64,000 nt of DNA. It comes from Marinobacterium mangrovicola (GTDB lineage: Bacteria; Pseudomonadota; Gammaproteobacteria; Pseudomonadales; Balneatricaceae). The stretch is from positions 310,001-374,000 of the forward strand of contig NZ_SMFU01000008.1 in assembly GCF_004339595.1 (NCBI RefSeq). Reading direction: 5' to 3'. The notes below the pieces were generated by a model, which was not told the DNA's origin, did no database searches, and was given only the letters and a program-made list of their open reading frames with translations. Of this stretch, positions 51,695-58,752 are shown in pieces. How positions within the stretch are numbered: position 1 is the first letter of the stretch; each line of letters opens with the position of its first letter. The translations under genes and the position numbers were made by a program.

Positions 51695-52515
51695 TAGCCC
51701 AGCTTAGCGACCTGCATATCAAGGCGGGCGGCGCTCTGGCGTACGCCGGCAAGGTGGATACCTACACGGCGCTGGAGCGTGCGGTGGATCACCTTAATGC
51801 AATGAAGCCCCGCCCGGATCTGGTGATGGTCAGCGGTGATCTGGGCGACTTCGGCACCCTGGCGGAATACCGTCAGGCGCGGCTCGCGCTGGATCGTCTG
51901 CAGATGCCGTTTCACGTCATTCCCGGAAACCACGATGAACGCGGCGCCATGCGCGAGGGGTTTGCCGATCATGCTTATCTGCCCTCCGGCGACGGGCACC
52001 TGAGTTATGCCCTGGAAGATCAGCCTTTAAGGCTGGTCGCACTGGATACCAGCGAACCGGGCAAACCCTATGGTCTGATGGATTCAGAGCGGGTGCAGTG
52101 GCTTGAGGCGACGCTGTCCGAACGGCCGGAGGAGCGCACTCTGCTGTTTATGCACCATCCGCCGTTGGCGGTGGGGATCACCCATATGGATGTGCAGTGT
52201 CTGCAGGAGGCGGAACGGCTGGCGGTGGTGCTGCGGCGTCATCCCCAGGTGGAGCTGATCCTGTGCGGGCATCTACACCGTCCGGTGGAGTTTATCTGGG
52301 AGGGACGGCCGGTTTATGTGGCGCCGGCCCATAACCACGCGGTCACCCTGGATCTGGAACCGGGCGCAGCGTCCAGCTTTACGCTGGAGCCCGCGTTGAT
52401 CCGCTTACTCTACCTGCATCCGGATAGCGGTACCCTGCTCAGCCATATGACGCCAGTGGGTAACTGCGACGGGCCCTATCCCTTTTTTGATGCGGCGGGG
52501 CGGCTGATCGACTGA
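51688..52515 (+). CDS. Class III phosphodiesterase of the GpdQ/CpdA metallophosphoesterase group
   Basis: A 275-residue binuclear metallophosphoesterase with motifs QLSDLHIK, VMVSGDLGDFG, VIPGNHDERGAM, LLFMHHPP and LILCGHLHRP, all metal ligands present. Family members hydrolyse glycerophosphodiesters or cyclic nucleotides. Its start overlaps the ABC ATPase stop, so it most likely acts on the imported ligand, for example glycerophosphocholine or -ethanolamine; the ligand is inferred. Confidence 0.9.
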   Translation: MLIAQLSDLHIKAGGALAYAGKVDTYTALERAVDHLNAMKPRPDLVMVSGDLGDFGTLAEYRQARLALDRLQMPFHVIPGNHDERGAMREGFADHAYLPSGDGHLSYALEDQPLRLVALDTSEPGKPYGLMDSERVQWLEATLSERPEERTLLFMHHPPLAVGITHMDVQCLQEAERLAVVLRRHPQVELILCGHLHRPVEFIWEGRPVYVAPAHNHAVTLDLEPGAASSFTLEPALIRLLYLHPDSGTLLSHMTPVGNCDGPYPFFDAAGRLID

Positions 52516-52606
52516 GCCGTCACGGCCGCATGGTTTTCAGCACCGGTTCAGCTCGGGGGGAGTCTTATGTGGGTAAGGCTCCTTGACGATCTGAGGGAGG
52601 TGCATC

Positions 52607-53059
52607 ATGTCTGCCAACAACACCTGTCTTAACAACACTTGGCTTCACATCATCGGTCTCAACAACATCTGTCTGGTGTTGCTCGCGTCGCTGCTGCTGG
52701 GTGGCTGCAGCTACGAAGCCTACAACGGCCACGGCAGTGGTTACGTTAATAGTCACGTCAGCAGCCGCACCACTGTGGGTGTGCAGGGTTACTACGACAG
52801 TGACTACGACGATTTCTTTTTCTACCCCGATGTGAATGTCTACCTGGGGATTAACTCGGGGAGCTATTACTACCGGCCCCGTCCTTCACATCGGAGCAGC
52901 TGGGTGGGTGTGCGGGTGCTGCCCGGTTATATCAACCTGCGTCCGTCTCATCGGGTCAGAATCGACCGTTTACCGCGTCACAGCCCCTATCGGCATCACC
53001 GCGACCATCGCTTGCGTTACCGTCGCGATCATCACTATCGCTACCGCCAGCATCGCTAA
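52607..53059 (+). CDS. Small basic lipoprotein of unknown function
   Basis: A 150-residue protein with a lipobox LLLGGC (Cys about 34) after an unusually long 33-residue leader; the preceding DNA is a degenerate AACAACA-type repeat. The mature part has a Tyr/Ser-rich segment (YYDSDYDDFFFYPD) and a C-terminus dense in Arg, His and Tyr (HRDHRLRYRRDHHYRYRQHR). Probably outer-membrane or cell-surface; an RNA/DNA- or metal-binding role is possible. Its end overlaps the convergent cyclase gene by four bases. Confidence 0.7.
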   Translation: MSANNTCLNNTWLHIIGLNNICLVLLASLLLGGCSYEAYNGHGSGYVNSHVSSRTTVGVQGYYDSDYDDFFFYPDVNVYLGINSGSYYYRPRPSHRSSWVGVRVLPGYINLRPSHRVRIDRLPRHSPYRHHRDHRLRYRRDHHYRYRQHR

Positions 53060-54513
53060 ACAGCCGGGACTGCTACCACGTGGCTGACCACCCTGTTGCG
53101 GCCCTCATCCTTGGCCGCCAGCAGGGCGTGATCGGCGCGCAGGATCAGGTCGTCCGGTGAGTCATGTTTTTCCAGCTGCGCCACACCCAGGCTGACCGAC
53201 ACACTGATCAGCTCCTTGTTGACCTTCAGGTGGTGTTTCTCAACGGCATGACGCAGGCGCTCGGCAAAGTGCTGCGACTGTTCCAGGTTGCTGCCGGGCA
53301 GGAAGAAGATAAATTCGTCCCCGCCCCAACGGCAGACCAGATCGGAGGAGCGGGTCAGCGGCGCAAACTGCTCGACAATGGATTGCAGCAGCAGGTCGCC
53401 GGTGGGATGACCGTAGTTGTCGTTCACCTCTTTGAAACCGTCCAGATCCGCAATCACGCAGCTGAGTGCTTCAGAGCGCCGTTGAGCCTGGGCGATCTGT
53501 AGCGGCAGCCACTGATCCAGCATCTGGCGGTTGGCCAGGCCGGTAAGCTTGTCGGTATGCGCCATCGCTTCCAGGCGACGCTGGAACTTGCCCACGGTGA
53601 GCCAGGCCAGTAGCAGTACCGCCAGGGTGATCAGGGCCGAGCAGATCAGGTTCCAGATCAGCGTGGTGTAGATCTGCTCGGTGGCACGGTTGTTGGCCTG
53701 CTGTACGATCAGGTACCACTGAAACTCCGGCACCAGCCGGCTGTTAACGTAGTGGGTCTGGCCCTCGTCATCGCTGTAATTGAAGCTGGTGCTGGGCGAG
53801 GTGAGAATCCGGGTGGCATAGATGCCCAGCTCTTTGCTGTCGCGCAGCTGCTCCTCACCATCGAAGGAGTCACCGTGCATGGTGACCTTGCCGAGCCGGT
53901 CTACGAAGAAGATCTCGCGGTTATAGCGGCGCTGGTAATCCTCGATCAGCTGCTTCACCAGTGAGGTGGAGAGCCCCACGCCAGTGGCGCCGATAAAGTT
54001 ACCGTCGTAGTCATACACCTTGTAGTTGATGAAGACGGTGATCTGGTCCGGCTTGGCGGTGTCCGTATCGATATTGATCTCGTACTGATCGACCTTGTTC
54101 TTGAAGTCGAAGTACCAGGAGTCCTGTGGGTCGTTTTTGTCCACCGTTTTGATCATGCCCTGAGGATGATAATAGTGGCGCGTTTTTTCCGACACGAAGA
54201 AGGCGGTTTCGGTGTCGTAGCGCTTTTCGATCTCGCTCAGGTAACGGGTGATGGCGCTGTCATCCTCCTCGCCAGCCAGGGCCCAATCGCGCACGAAAGT
54301 ATCGTGGGCCATCAGTGACGAGATAAAGATAGGCCGCAGCAGATCCTGCTGAATCTCTGAATAGATGTTATCGCCGGTGAGCGGCAGGGTGCTCTCTTCA
54401 ATCTCGCGCGAAAGTGTATCCCGGGCGGTGAAGTAGCTGATCAGGCTGGTGGAGATAAAGCCTGTGAACAGAATCAGGCAGAGAACGATAAGGATCTGGT
54501 ATTTCTTGGTCAC
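53056..54513 (-). CDS. Membrane diguanylate cyclase with dCache-type sensor
   Basis: A 485-residue protein with an N-terminal helix (about 6-28), a periplasmic dCache-like double sensor (DNIYSEIQQDLLRPIFISSLM, DSWYFDFKNKVDQYEI, IFINYKVYDYDGNFIGATGVG), a second helix near 290, and a C-terminal GGDEF domain with RWGGDEFIFFLPG. An RxxD product-inhibition site, RSSD, lies five residues upstream. Predicted to make cyclic di-GMP in response to a small external ligand. Confidence 0.92.
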   Translation of the reverse strand: MTKKYQILIVLCLILFTGFISTSLISYFTARDTLSREIEESTLPLTGDNIYSEIQQDLLRPIFISSLMAHDTFVRDWALAGEEDDSAITRYLSEIEKRYDTETAFFVSEKTRHYYHPQGMIKTVDKNDPQDSWYFDFKNKVDQYEINIDTDTAKPDQITVFINYKVYDYDGNFIGATGVGLSTSLVKQLIEDYQRRYNREIFFVDRLGKVTMHGDSFDGEEQLRDSKELGIYATRILTSPSTSFNYSDDEGQTHYVNSRLVPEFQWYLIVQQANNRATEQIYTTLIWNLICSALITLAVLLLAWLTVGKFQRRLEAMAHTDKLTGLANRQMLDQWLPLQIAQAQRRSEALSCVIADLDGFKEVNDNYGHPTGDLLLQSIVEQFAPLTRSSDLVCRWGGDEFIFFLPGSNLEQSQHFAERLRHAVEKHHLKVNKELISVSVSLGVAQLEKHDSPDDLILRADHALLAAKDEGRNRVVSHVVAVPAV

Positions 54514-54678
54514 GGGCGGCTAATCCAAAGAGCGTATCAGAGCTTCGAGCTGTGCTGAGCACGTTGACGTGCCGGTCAGGTTTGCGAGTTTGAGAAGGTT
54601 ATAGCGAAGTGTGAGGCAAGTCCATGCAGGATGCATTGTCAGCGGATGGGTTACAGGGGAGTTGCGGGGGGAATAATG

Positions 54679-54705
54679 CAGGAGGGCGCACTCGGCGCCC
54701 TCCTG
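54679..54705 (-). terminator. Terminator hairpin after the GcvT-like gene
   Basis: A perfect 11-bp stem, CAGGAGGGCGC with GCGCCCTCCTG, closes a 5-nt loop just past the GcvT-like stop (minus strand) and is followed by CATTATTCC. The T-run is weak but the stem is strong. Confidence 0.65.
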
Positions 54706-54715
54706 GTTAGTGGGC

Positions 54716-55855
54716 TTAGCCCTTGGCGGTGCGTTTTTTCTTTTCCGGATCGTCGAACGGCAGGGTGTGTGAAATGGCAGATACCTCGATGCTGCCCTTC
54801 ACCTGCAGCGGTGTGCCCTGTTCGGCGTAAGGTACTTCCAGACGGGCGATTGCCATGGAGCGGTCGGTGAGGCGGGAGTACATGGCGCAGGTGATCACGC
54901 CGACCTTCTTGCCGTCAGCCCAGAGCTCGTCACCCTCGGCTGCGGCTTCCTTGCCATCGAGCAGCACGCCGAAGATCTTGAAGCGCTCTTTGCCCTGCAG
55001 GCGGAAGTGTTCGAAGGCGCCGCAGAACTCGGTCTTGTCCTTGGAAACGGTGAAGTCCAGACCCAGCTCCCAGAGCGTGTCGCCGGCGGGCTCGTTTTCG
55101 AACGGGTAAAACTCGGAGTTATCGAACGGGTAGAACAGCAGGTAGCTCTCGGTACGCAGCCAGTCCAGCGCGGTGAAGGAGCAGGGGATGATGCCGAAAT
55201 CCTTGCCCTGTTCCAGGATACCGTCCCAGATGGTCGCCGCGTCAGCTGCCTTGCAGAAGATCTCATAGCCGCGTTCACCGGTGTAGCCGGTGCGGGAGAT
55301 GGTGATCGGGCAACCGAACAGACGGGCGTGGGTGTGGTGGAAGTAGGCCAGGTCGCGGATACCGGGAATATGCTCGGCGAGGAAGTCCACCGCAGCCGGG
55401 CCCTGCAGCGACAGGTCGTGCAGGTCGTCATCAAAGAGTACCGCCACGTTCTTGCCGAGCGCGGCCTGGGTCAGCTGCTCGTAGCCGCGGCCGGTGCCGT
55501 GTACCACCATAAAAGCGTTGGGTCCGGTGCGGTAGATCACGCAGTCATCGATGAACTTGCCGCCATCGTTAAGCATGGTGGCGTACACCGCCTTGCCCGG
55601 ATACAGCTTGGAGATGTCGCGGGTGGTCGCCCACTCCAGCAGACTTTCGGCGTGGGGACCCACGTAGTGAACTTTCTTCAGGCCCGACACATCCATCAGA
55701 CCCGCCTTGGTACGGATCGCTTCATGTTCATCGGCCAGGGTGTAGCCGCTGTTGCTATAGGTCCAGGCAGTGGGCATGCCGTTCCAGTCTTCCAGGTTGG
55801 AGCCCAGTGCGCGGTGCTTGTCCGCCAGTGCGGCGATACGCCAAGAATTTGCCAT
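54716..55855 (-). CDS. GcvT-like tetrahydrofolate-dependent aminomethyltransferase
   Basis: A 379-residue protein of the glycine-cleavage T-protein fold. It carries the THF-site hallmarks LMDVSGLKKVHYVG, LSLQGPAAVDFLAEH and ISRTGYTGERGYEIFCKAADAATIW, the last very like the C-terminal parts of Tdm and MgdC. No gcvH or gcvP is adjacent. It is divergent from purU-mgd and shares the paired WTTCY-N5-RGAAA sites, so it probably moves a C1 group to or from THF in methylamine breakdown. DMSP demethylase is a related possibility. Confidence 0.85.
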   Translation of the reverse strand: MANSWRIAALADKHRALGSNLEDWNGMPTAWTYSNSGYTLADEHEAIRTKAGLMDVSGLKKVHYVGPHAESLLEWATTRDISKLYPGKAVYATMLNDGGKFIDDCVIYRTGPNAFMVVHGTGRGYEQLTQAALGKNVAVLFDDDLHDLSLQGPAAVDFLAEHIPGIRDLAYFHHTHARLFGCPITISRTGYTGERGYEIFCKAADAATIWDGILEQGKDFGIIPCSFTALDWLRTESYLLFYPFDNSEFYPFENEPAGDTLWELGLDFTVSKDKTEFCGAFEHFRLQGKERFKIFGVLLDGKEAAAEGDELWADGKKVGVITCAMYSRLTDRSMAIARLEVPYAEQGTPLQVKGSIEVSAISHTLPFDDPEKKKRTAKG

Positions 55856-55892
55856 TGTTGCCTCCTTATATAGAGCAAGCTAAGAACTGTTA

Positions 55893-55927
55893 ATTCCTGA
55901 TAGGTGATTTTTATTCCCTAAAGGAAA
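55893..55927. promoter_or_regulatory. Paired 15-bp operator upstream of the GcvT-like gene
   Basis: ATTCCCTAAAGGAAA (55913-55927) matches WTTCY-N5-RGAAA fully; ATTCCTGATAGGTGA (55893-55907) matches its first half. Their centres are exactly 20 bp apart, the same spacing as at the dmmA and purU promoters. Lies 38-72 bases upstream of the GcvT-like ATG. Confidence 0.55.
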
Positions 55928-55994
55928 GGCAAGAGTTGGGCCAGTTCGATAAAAGCGCAAATTCCCTTTGGTTAATAAATATTCCTAGCGTAGG

Positions 55995-56080
55995 TGCTGC
56001 CTGTAGTAGAGCTGGTATCGAGGCAGGAACCGTCTATAAGGGTGCAATACCCTGTAAGCCCGTCGATAAGGCGGTTTCGT
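55995..56080. other. Structured segment in the GcvT-like/purU intergenic region
   Basis: The 467-base divergent gap has no gene. This part folds well on paper: CTGCCT ... AGGCAG closes one hairpin; GGAACCGTC (56026-56034) can pair with GGCGGTTTC (56070-56078); inside it AGGGT-GCAAT-ACCCT forms a hairpin. It might be an RNA leader of purU or part of a complex promoter. Confidence 0.35.
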
Positions 56081-56119
56081 GCATGTCTCTGGTGCGCCGG
56101 TGCATGCTTCTGGTGCGAT
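56080..56119. repeat. Two tandem 20-bp direct repeats
   Basis: GTGCATGTCTCTGGTGCGCC (56080-56099) is followed at once by GTGCATGCTTCTGGTGCGAT (56100-56119): 16 of 20 positions agree. They end next to the FNR-type box, so they may bind an activator. Confidence 0.6.
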
Positions 56120-56120
56120 A

Positions 56121-56134
56121 TTGATCTGGATCAA
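56121..56134. promoter_or_regulatory. Perfect FNR/Anr-type box
   Basis: TTGATCTGGATCAA fits the FNR/Anr consensus TTGAT-N4-ATCAA without mismatch. It lies about 190 bases upstream of purU and 266 upstream of the GcvT-like gene. Oxygen control of methylamine C1 metabolism is suggested but not shown. Confidence 0.65.
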
Positions 56135-56274
56135 GAAAGCGCGGATGCAATCATCCGGTAAAAATAAATATTCCTATAAAGAAAATAATATTCACAAGTT
56201 CAGTGTTTTCAGGCCCTTGAAGCTACGGGGCGGAAAAAGTTTGTCGGGGCTTTCGAAGTTGGCAAAGAACTTGC

Positions 56275-56309
56275 TTTCTCATTGAGAAATTAATTTTCTT
56301 AACGAGAAA
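56275..56309. promoter_or_regulatory. Paired 15-bp operator just upstream of purU
   Basis: TTTCTCATTGAGAAA (56275-56289, perfect palindrome) and TTTCTTAACGAGAAA (56295-56309) have centres 20 bp apart. The second ends 13 bases before the purU ATG, so a bound protein would block initiation or the ribosome site region. Confidence 0.68.
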
Positions 56310-56322
56310 GTAGGTGAGGAAG

Positions 56323-57195
56323 ATGGCTCTCGATCCCCAAAACACCCAGCGTTATCGCATCACGATTTCTTGTCCTGACAAGGTCGGCATCGTTGCCGCG
56401 GTCACTCAGTTTATCTCCGAATATAACGGCTGGATCAGCGAGGCTCACCAGTTTGCCGACGCGGAAAGCTGCACCTTCTTTATGCGCTATGAAGTCGTTG
56501 CCGATTCGCTGCCGTTCGGCCTTGAAGAGCTGAAAGAGAAGTTCGCGCCGGTGGGTGACAAGTTCCAGATGAACTGGAACATCACCGACTCCGCAGCTCG
56601 CAAGCGTGTCGTGCTGATGGTCTCCAAGGAAGCCCATGCGCTGTCCGACCTGCTCTATCGCTGGAGCGCTGGCGAGCTGAACATCGATATTCCCTGCGTT
56701 ATCTCCAACCACGACAAGCTGCGCTCCTATGTGGAGTGGCACGGCATTCCCTTCGTCCACGTGCCTGTGGATATGAGCAACAAGGAGCCGCACTTCCAGG
56801 CGGTACGTGAGCAGATCGCCGCTGCCGATGCGGACGCCATCGTCCTCGCCAAGTACATGCAGATCATTCCGGAAGAGCTCTGCGAGGTCTATCCGAACAA
56901 GATTATCAACATCCACCACAGCTTCCTGCCGTCCTTCATCGGTGCGCGTCCTTATCACCAGGCGGCCGAGCGCGGCGTGAAGCAGATCGGTGCGACCTGC
57001 CACTACGTCACCTCCGAGCTGGATGGCGGCCCGATCATCGAGCAGGACGTACAGCGCGTGACCCACCACAACTCCACCCAGGACATGGTGCGCCTCGGTA
57101 AGGATGTGGAGAAAGCCGTATTGGCGCGCGGCCTGCGTTACCACATCGAGGACCGTGTCCTTGTTTACGGTAACAAAACCGTCGTTTTCGCCTGA
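56323..57195 (+). CDS. purU: Formyltetrahydrofolate deformylase
   Basis: A 290-residue enzyme that hydrolyses 10-formyl-THF to formate and THF, disposing of C1 units from demethylation. N-terminal ACT domain (YRITISCPDKVGIVAAVTQFISE) and C-terminal formyltransferase-type domain with catalytic region INIHHSFLPSFIGARPYHQAAERG and ELDGGPIIEQD (Asn, His, Asp). ATG 56323 follows GAGGAAG; an in-frame GTG at 56314 would sit on the ribosome site. First gene of the purU-mgd-gmaS-mgs operon. Confidence 0.95.
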   Translation: MALDPQNTQRYRITISCPDKVGIVAAVTQFISEYNGWISEAHQFADAESCTFFMRYEVVADSLPFGLEELKEKFAPVGDKFQMNWNITDSAARKRVVLMVSKEAHALSDLLYRWSAGELNIDIPCVISNHDKLRSYVEWHGIPFVHVPVDMSNKEPHFQAVREQIAAADADAIVLAKYMQIIPEELCEVYPNKIINIHHSFLPSFIGARPYHQAAERGVKQIGATCHYVTSELDGGPIIEQDVQRVTHHNSTQDMVRLGKDVEKAVLARGLRYHIEDRVLVYGNKTVVFA

Positions 57196-57216
57196 TTCAC
57201 CCTCTGGAGACGAGCA

Positions 57217-58458
57217 ATGCCCTGGCGCTTACTGAAATTCGGGTTGCAGAGCGAGCATAACGAGCCCCGCTTCTTCCCGGAGAGCAAACCGCTCAAATCG
57301 CACTACGACGTAGTCATCATCGGTGGCGGCGGCCACGGTATGGCCTGCGCCTATTACCTGGCAAAAGAGCACGGCATCACTAACGTGGCGGTGCTCGAGC
57401 AGGGGTATATCGGCGGCGGCAATACCGGTCGTAACACCACCATCGTCCGCTCCAACTACCTGACGCCGGAAGGGGTCAAGTTCTACGACACCAGCGTCAA
57501 GCTGTTCGAGGACCTGGCCGATGACTTCGACCTGAATATCTTCTACTCCACCCGCGGCCACTTCACCCTGGCCCACACCGACAGCGCGCTGCGCACCATG
57601 CGCTGGCGTGCCGAAGTGAACAAGCATCAGGGCATCGACAGTGAAGTGGTAGGGCGCGAGGAGATCGCCAAAGAGGTTCCGTACATGGACCTGGACTGCA
57701 ACGGTCACGCGCCGGTGATGGGCGCGCTGTACCACGCACCGGGCTCGGTGGCGCGTCACGATGCGGTGGCCTGGGGCTATGCCCGCGGTGCTTATAACCG
57801 TGGTGTCGAGATCCACCAGAAGACCCGCGTCACCGCGATCCGCACCCAGGGCGACAAGGTGGTGGGTGTGGATACCGACCGGGGTCAGATCAGCTGCAAC
57901 AAGGTGATCTCCATGGTGGCTGGCTCCACCCCGCGCATCACCGAGATGCTGGGGATTCGCACGCCGATCGAGATCTTCCCGTTGCAGGCCTGCGTCTCCG
58001 AACCGGTGAAGCCGTTTATGGACACCATCGTCGTCTCCGGCAGCCTGCACGTGTATGTCAGCCAGTCCTCCCGCGGTGAGCTGGTGATGGGCGCCTCGGT
58101 GGACCCGTCGGTGCTGCACTCCACCCGCTCCAGCTTCGACTTTGTCGAAGGCCTGGCGGACCAGATGCTCGACCTGTTCCCGTTCATGAGCCGCATGAAA
58201 GTGATGCGCCAGTGGGCCGGTATGTCGGACATCACCCCGGACTTTGCGCCGATCATGGGCAAAACCCCCATCGACGGCTTCTACCTGGATGCCGGCTGGG
58301 GCACCTGGGGCTTCAAGGCGACACCGGTCAGCGGCAAGACCATGGCCTGGACCGTCGCCAACGATAAAACCCATGAATTGATTGAACCCTTCCGTCTGTC
58401 CCGCTTTGCCGACTTCGATCTGGTCGGCGAGAAAGGCGCGGCGTCGGTGGGCCATTAA
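57217..58458 (+). CDS. mgdA: N-methylglutamate dehydrogenase subunit A (sarcosine-oxidase beta-like)
   Basis: A 413-residue FAD protein like SoxB. Dinucleotide motif VIIGGGGHGMACAYYLAKEHG near residue 31, GGGNTGRNTTIVRSNY (the covalent or close flavin region in SoxB), and C-terminal WAGMSDITPDFAPIMGKTPIDGFYLDAGWGTWGFKATP. In the Mgd complex it oxidises N-methylglutamate to glutamate and formaldehyde. It starts 21 bases after purU. The gmaS gene downstream distinguishes this set from sarcosine oxidase. Confidence 0.92.
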   Translation: MPWRLLKFGLQSEHNEPRFFPESKPLKSHYDVVIIGGGGHGMACAYYLAKEHGITNVAVLEQGYIGGGNTGRNTTIVRSNYLTPEGVKFYDTSVKLFEDLADDFDLNIFYSTRGHFTLAHTDSALRTMRWRAEVNKHQGIDSEVVGREEIAKEVPYMDLDCNGHAPVMGALYHAPGSVARHDAVAWGYARGAYNRGVEIHQKTRVTAIRTQGDKVVGVDTDRGQISCNKVISMVAGSTPRITEMLGIRTPIEIFPLQACVSEPVKPFMDTIVVSGSLHVYVSQSSRGELVMGASVDPSVLHSTRSSFDFVEGLADQMLDLFPFMSRMKVMRQWAGMSDITPDFAPIMGKTPIDGFYLDAGWGTWGFKATPVSGKTMAWTVANDKTHELIEPFRLSRFADFDLVGEKGAASVGH

Positions 58459-58470
58459 GGAGACGGGATT

Positions 58471-58752
58471 ATGAAACTGCTTGATTGTCCCGATATCGGC
58501 AAACGCCCGATCAGCGAATTCGACTACCTGGGCGAGATTCGTATCCCGCCCTCCGACGCTGACGAGGCTACCTGGGCCGACTACGTCTTTAACCGCGATA
58601 ACGCCCCTGGCGTGCTGCGCGAGCGCTGGTATCACCGCCCCACAGGACGCTGGTTCATTCTTGAGCGCAACACCCTGACCGATGAAGTGGTCGGTCTGGT
58701 TGACCCCGCTGACGTTCGTTACAAGGAGCCGAATTATGAAGTACCGGCTTGA
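58471..58752 (+). CDS. mgdB: N-methylglutamate dehydrogenase subunit B (sarcosine-oxidase delta-like)
   Basis: A 93-residue subunit like SoxD. It has only one Cys at the N-terminal motif (LDCPDIGKRPISEFDYLG), where SoxD of sarcosine oxidase usually has C-x-x-C for zinc, followed by WADYVFNRDNAPGVLRERWYH. My recollection is that Mgd-type subunits lack the second Cys. Overlaps mgdC by 17 bases. Confidence 0.9.
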   Translation: MKLLDCPDIGKRPISEFDYLGEIRIPPSDADEATWADYVFNRDNAPGVLRERWYHRPTGRWFILERNTLTDEVVGLVDPADVRYKEPNYEVPA

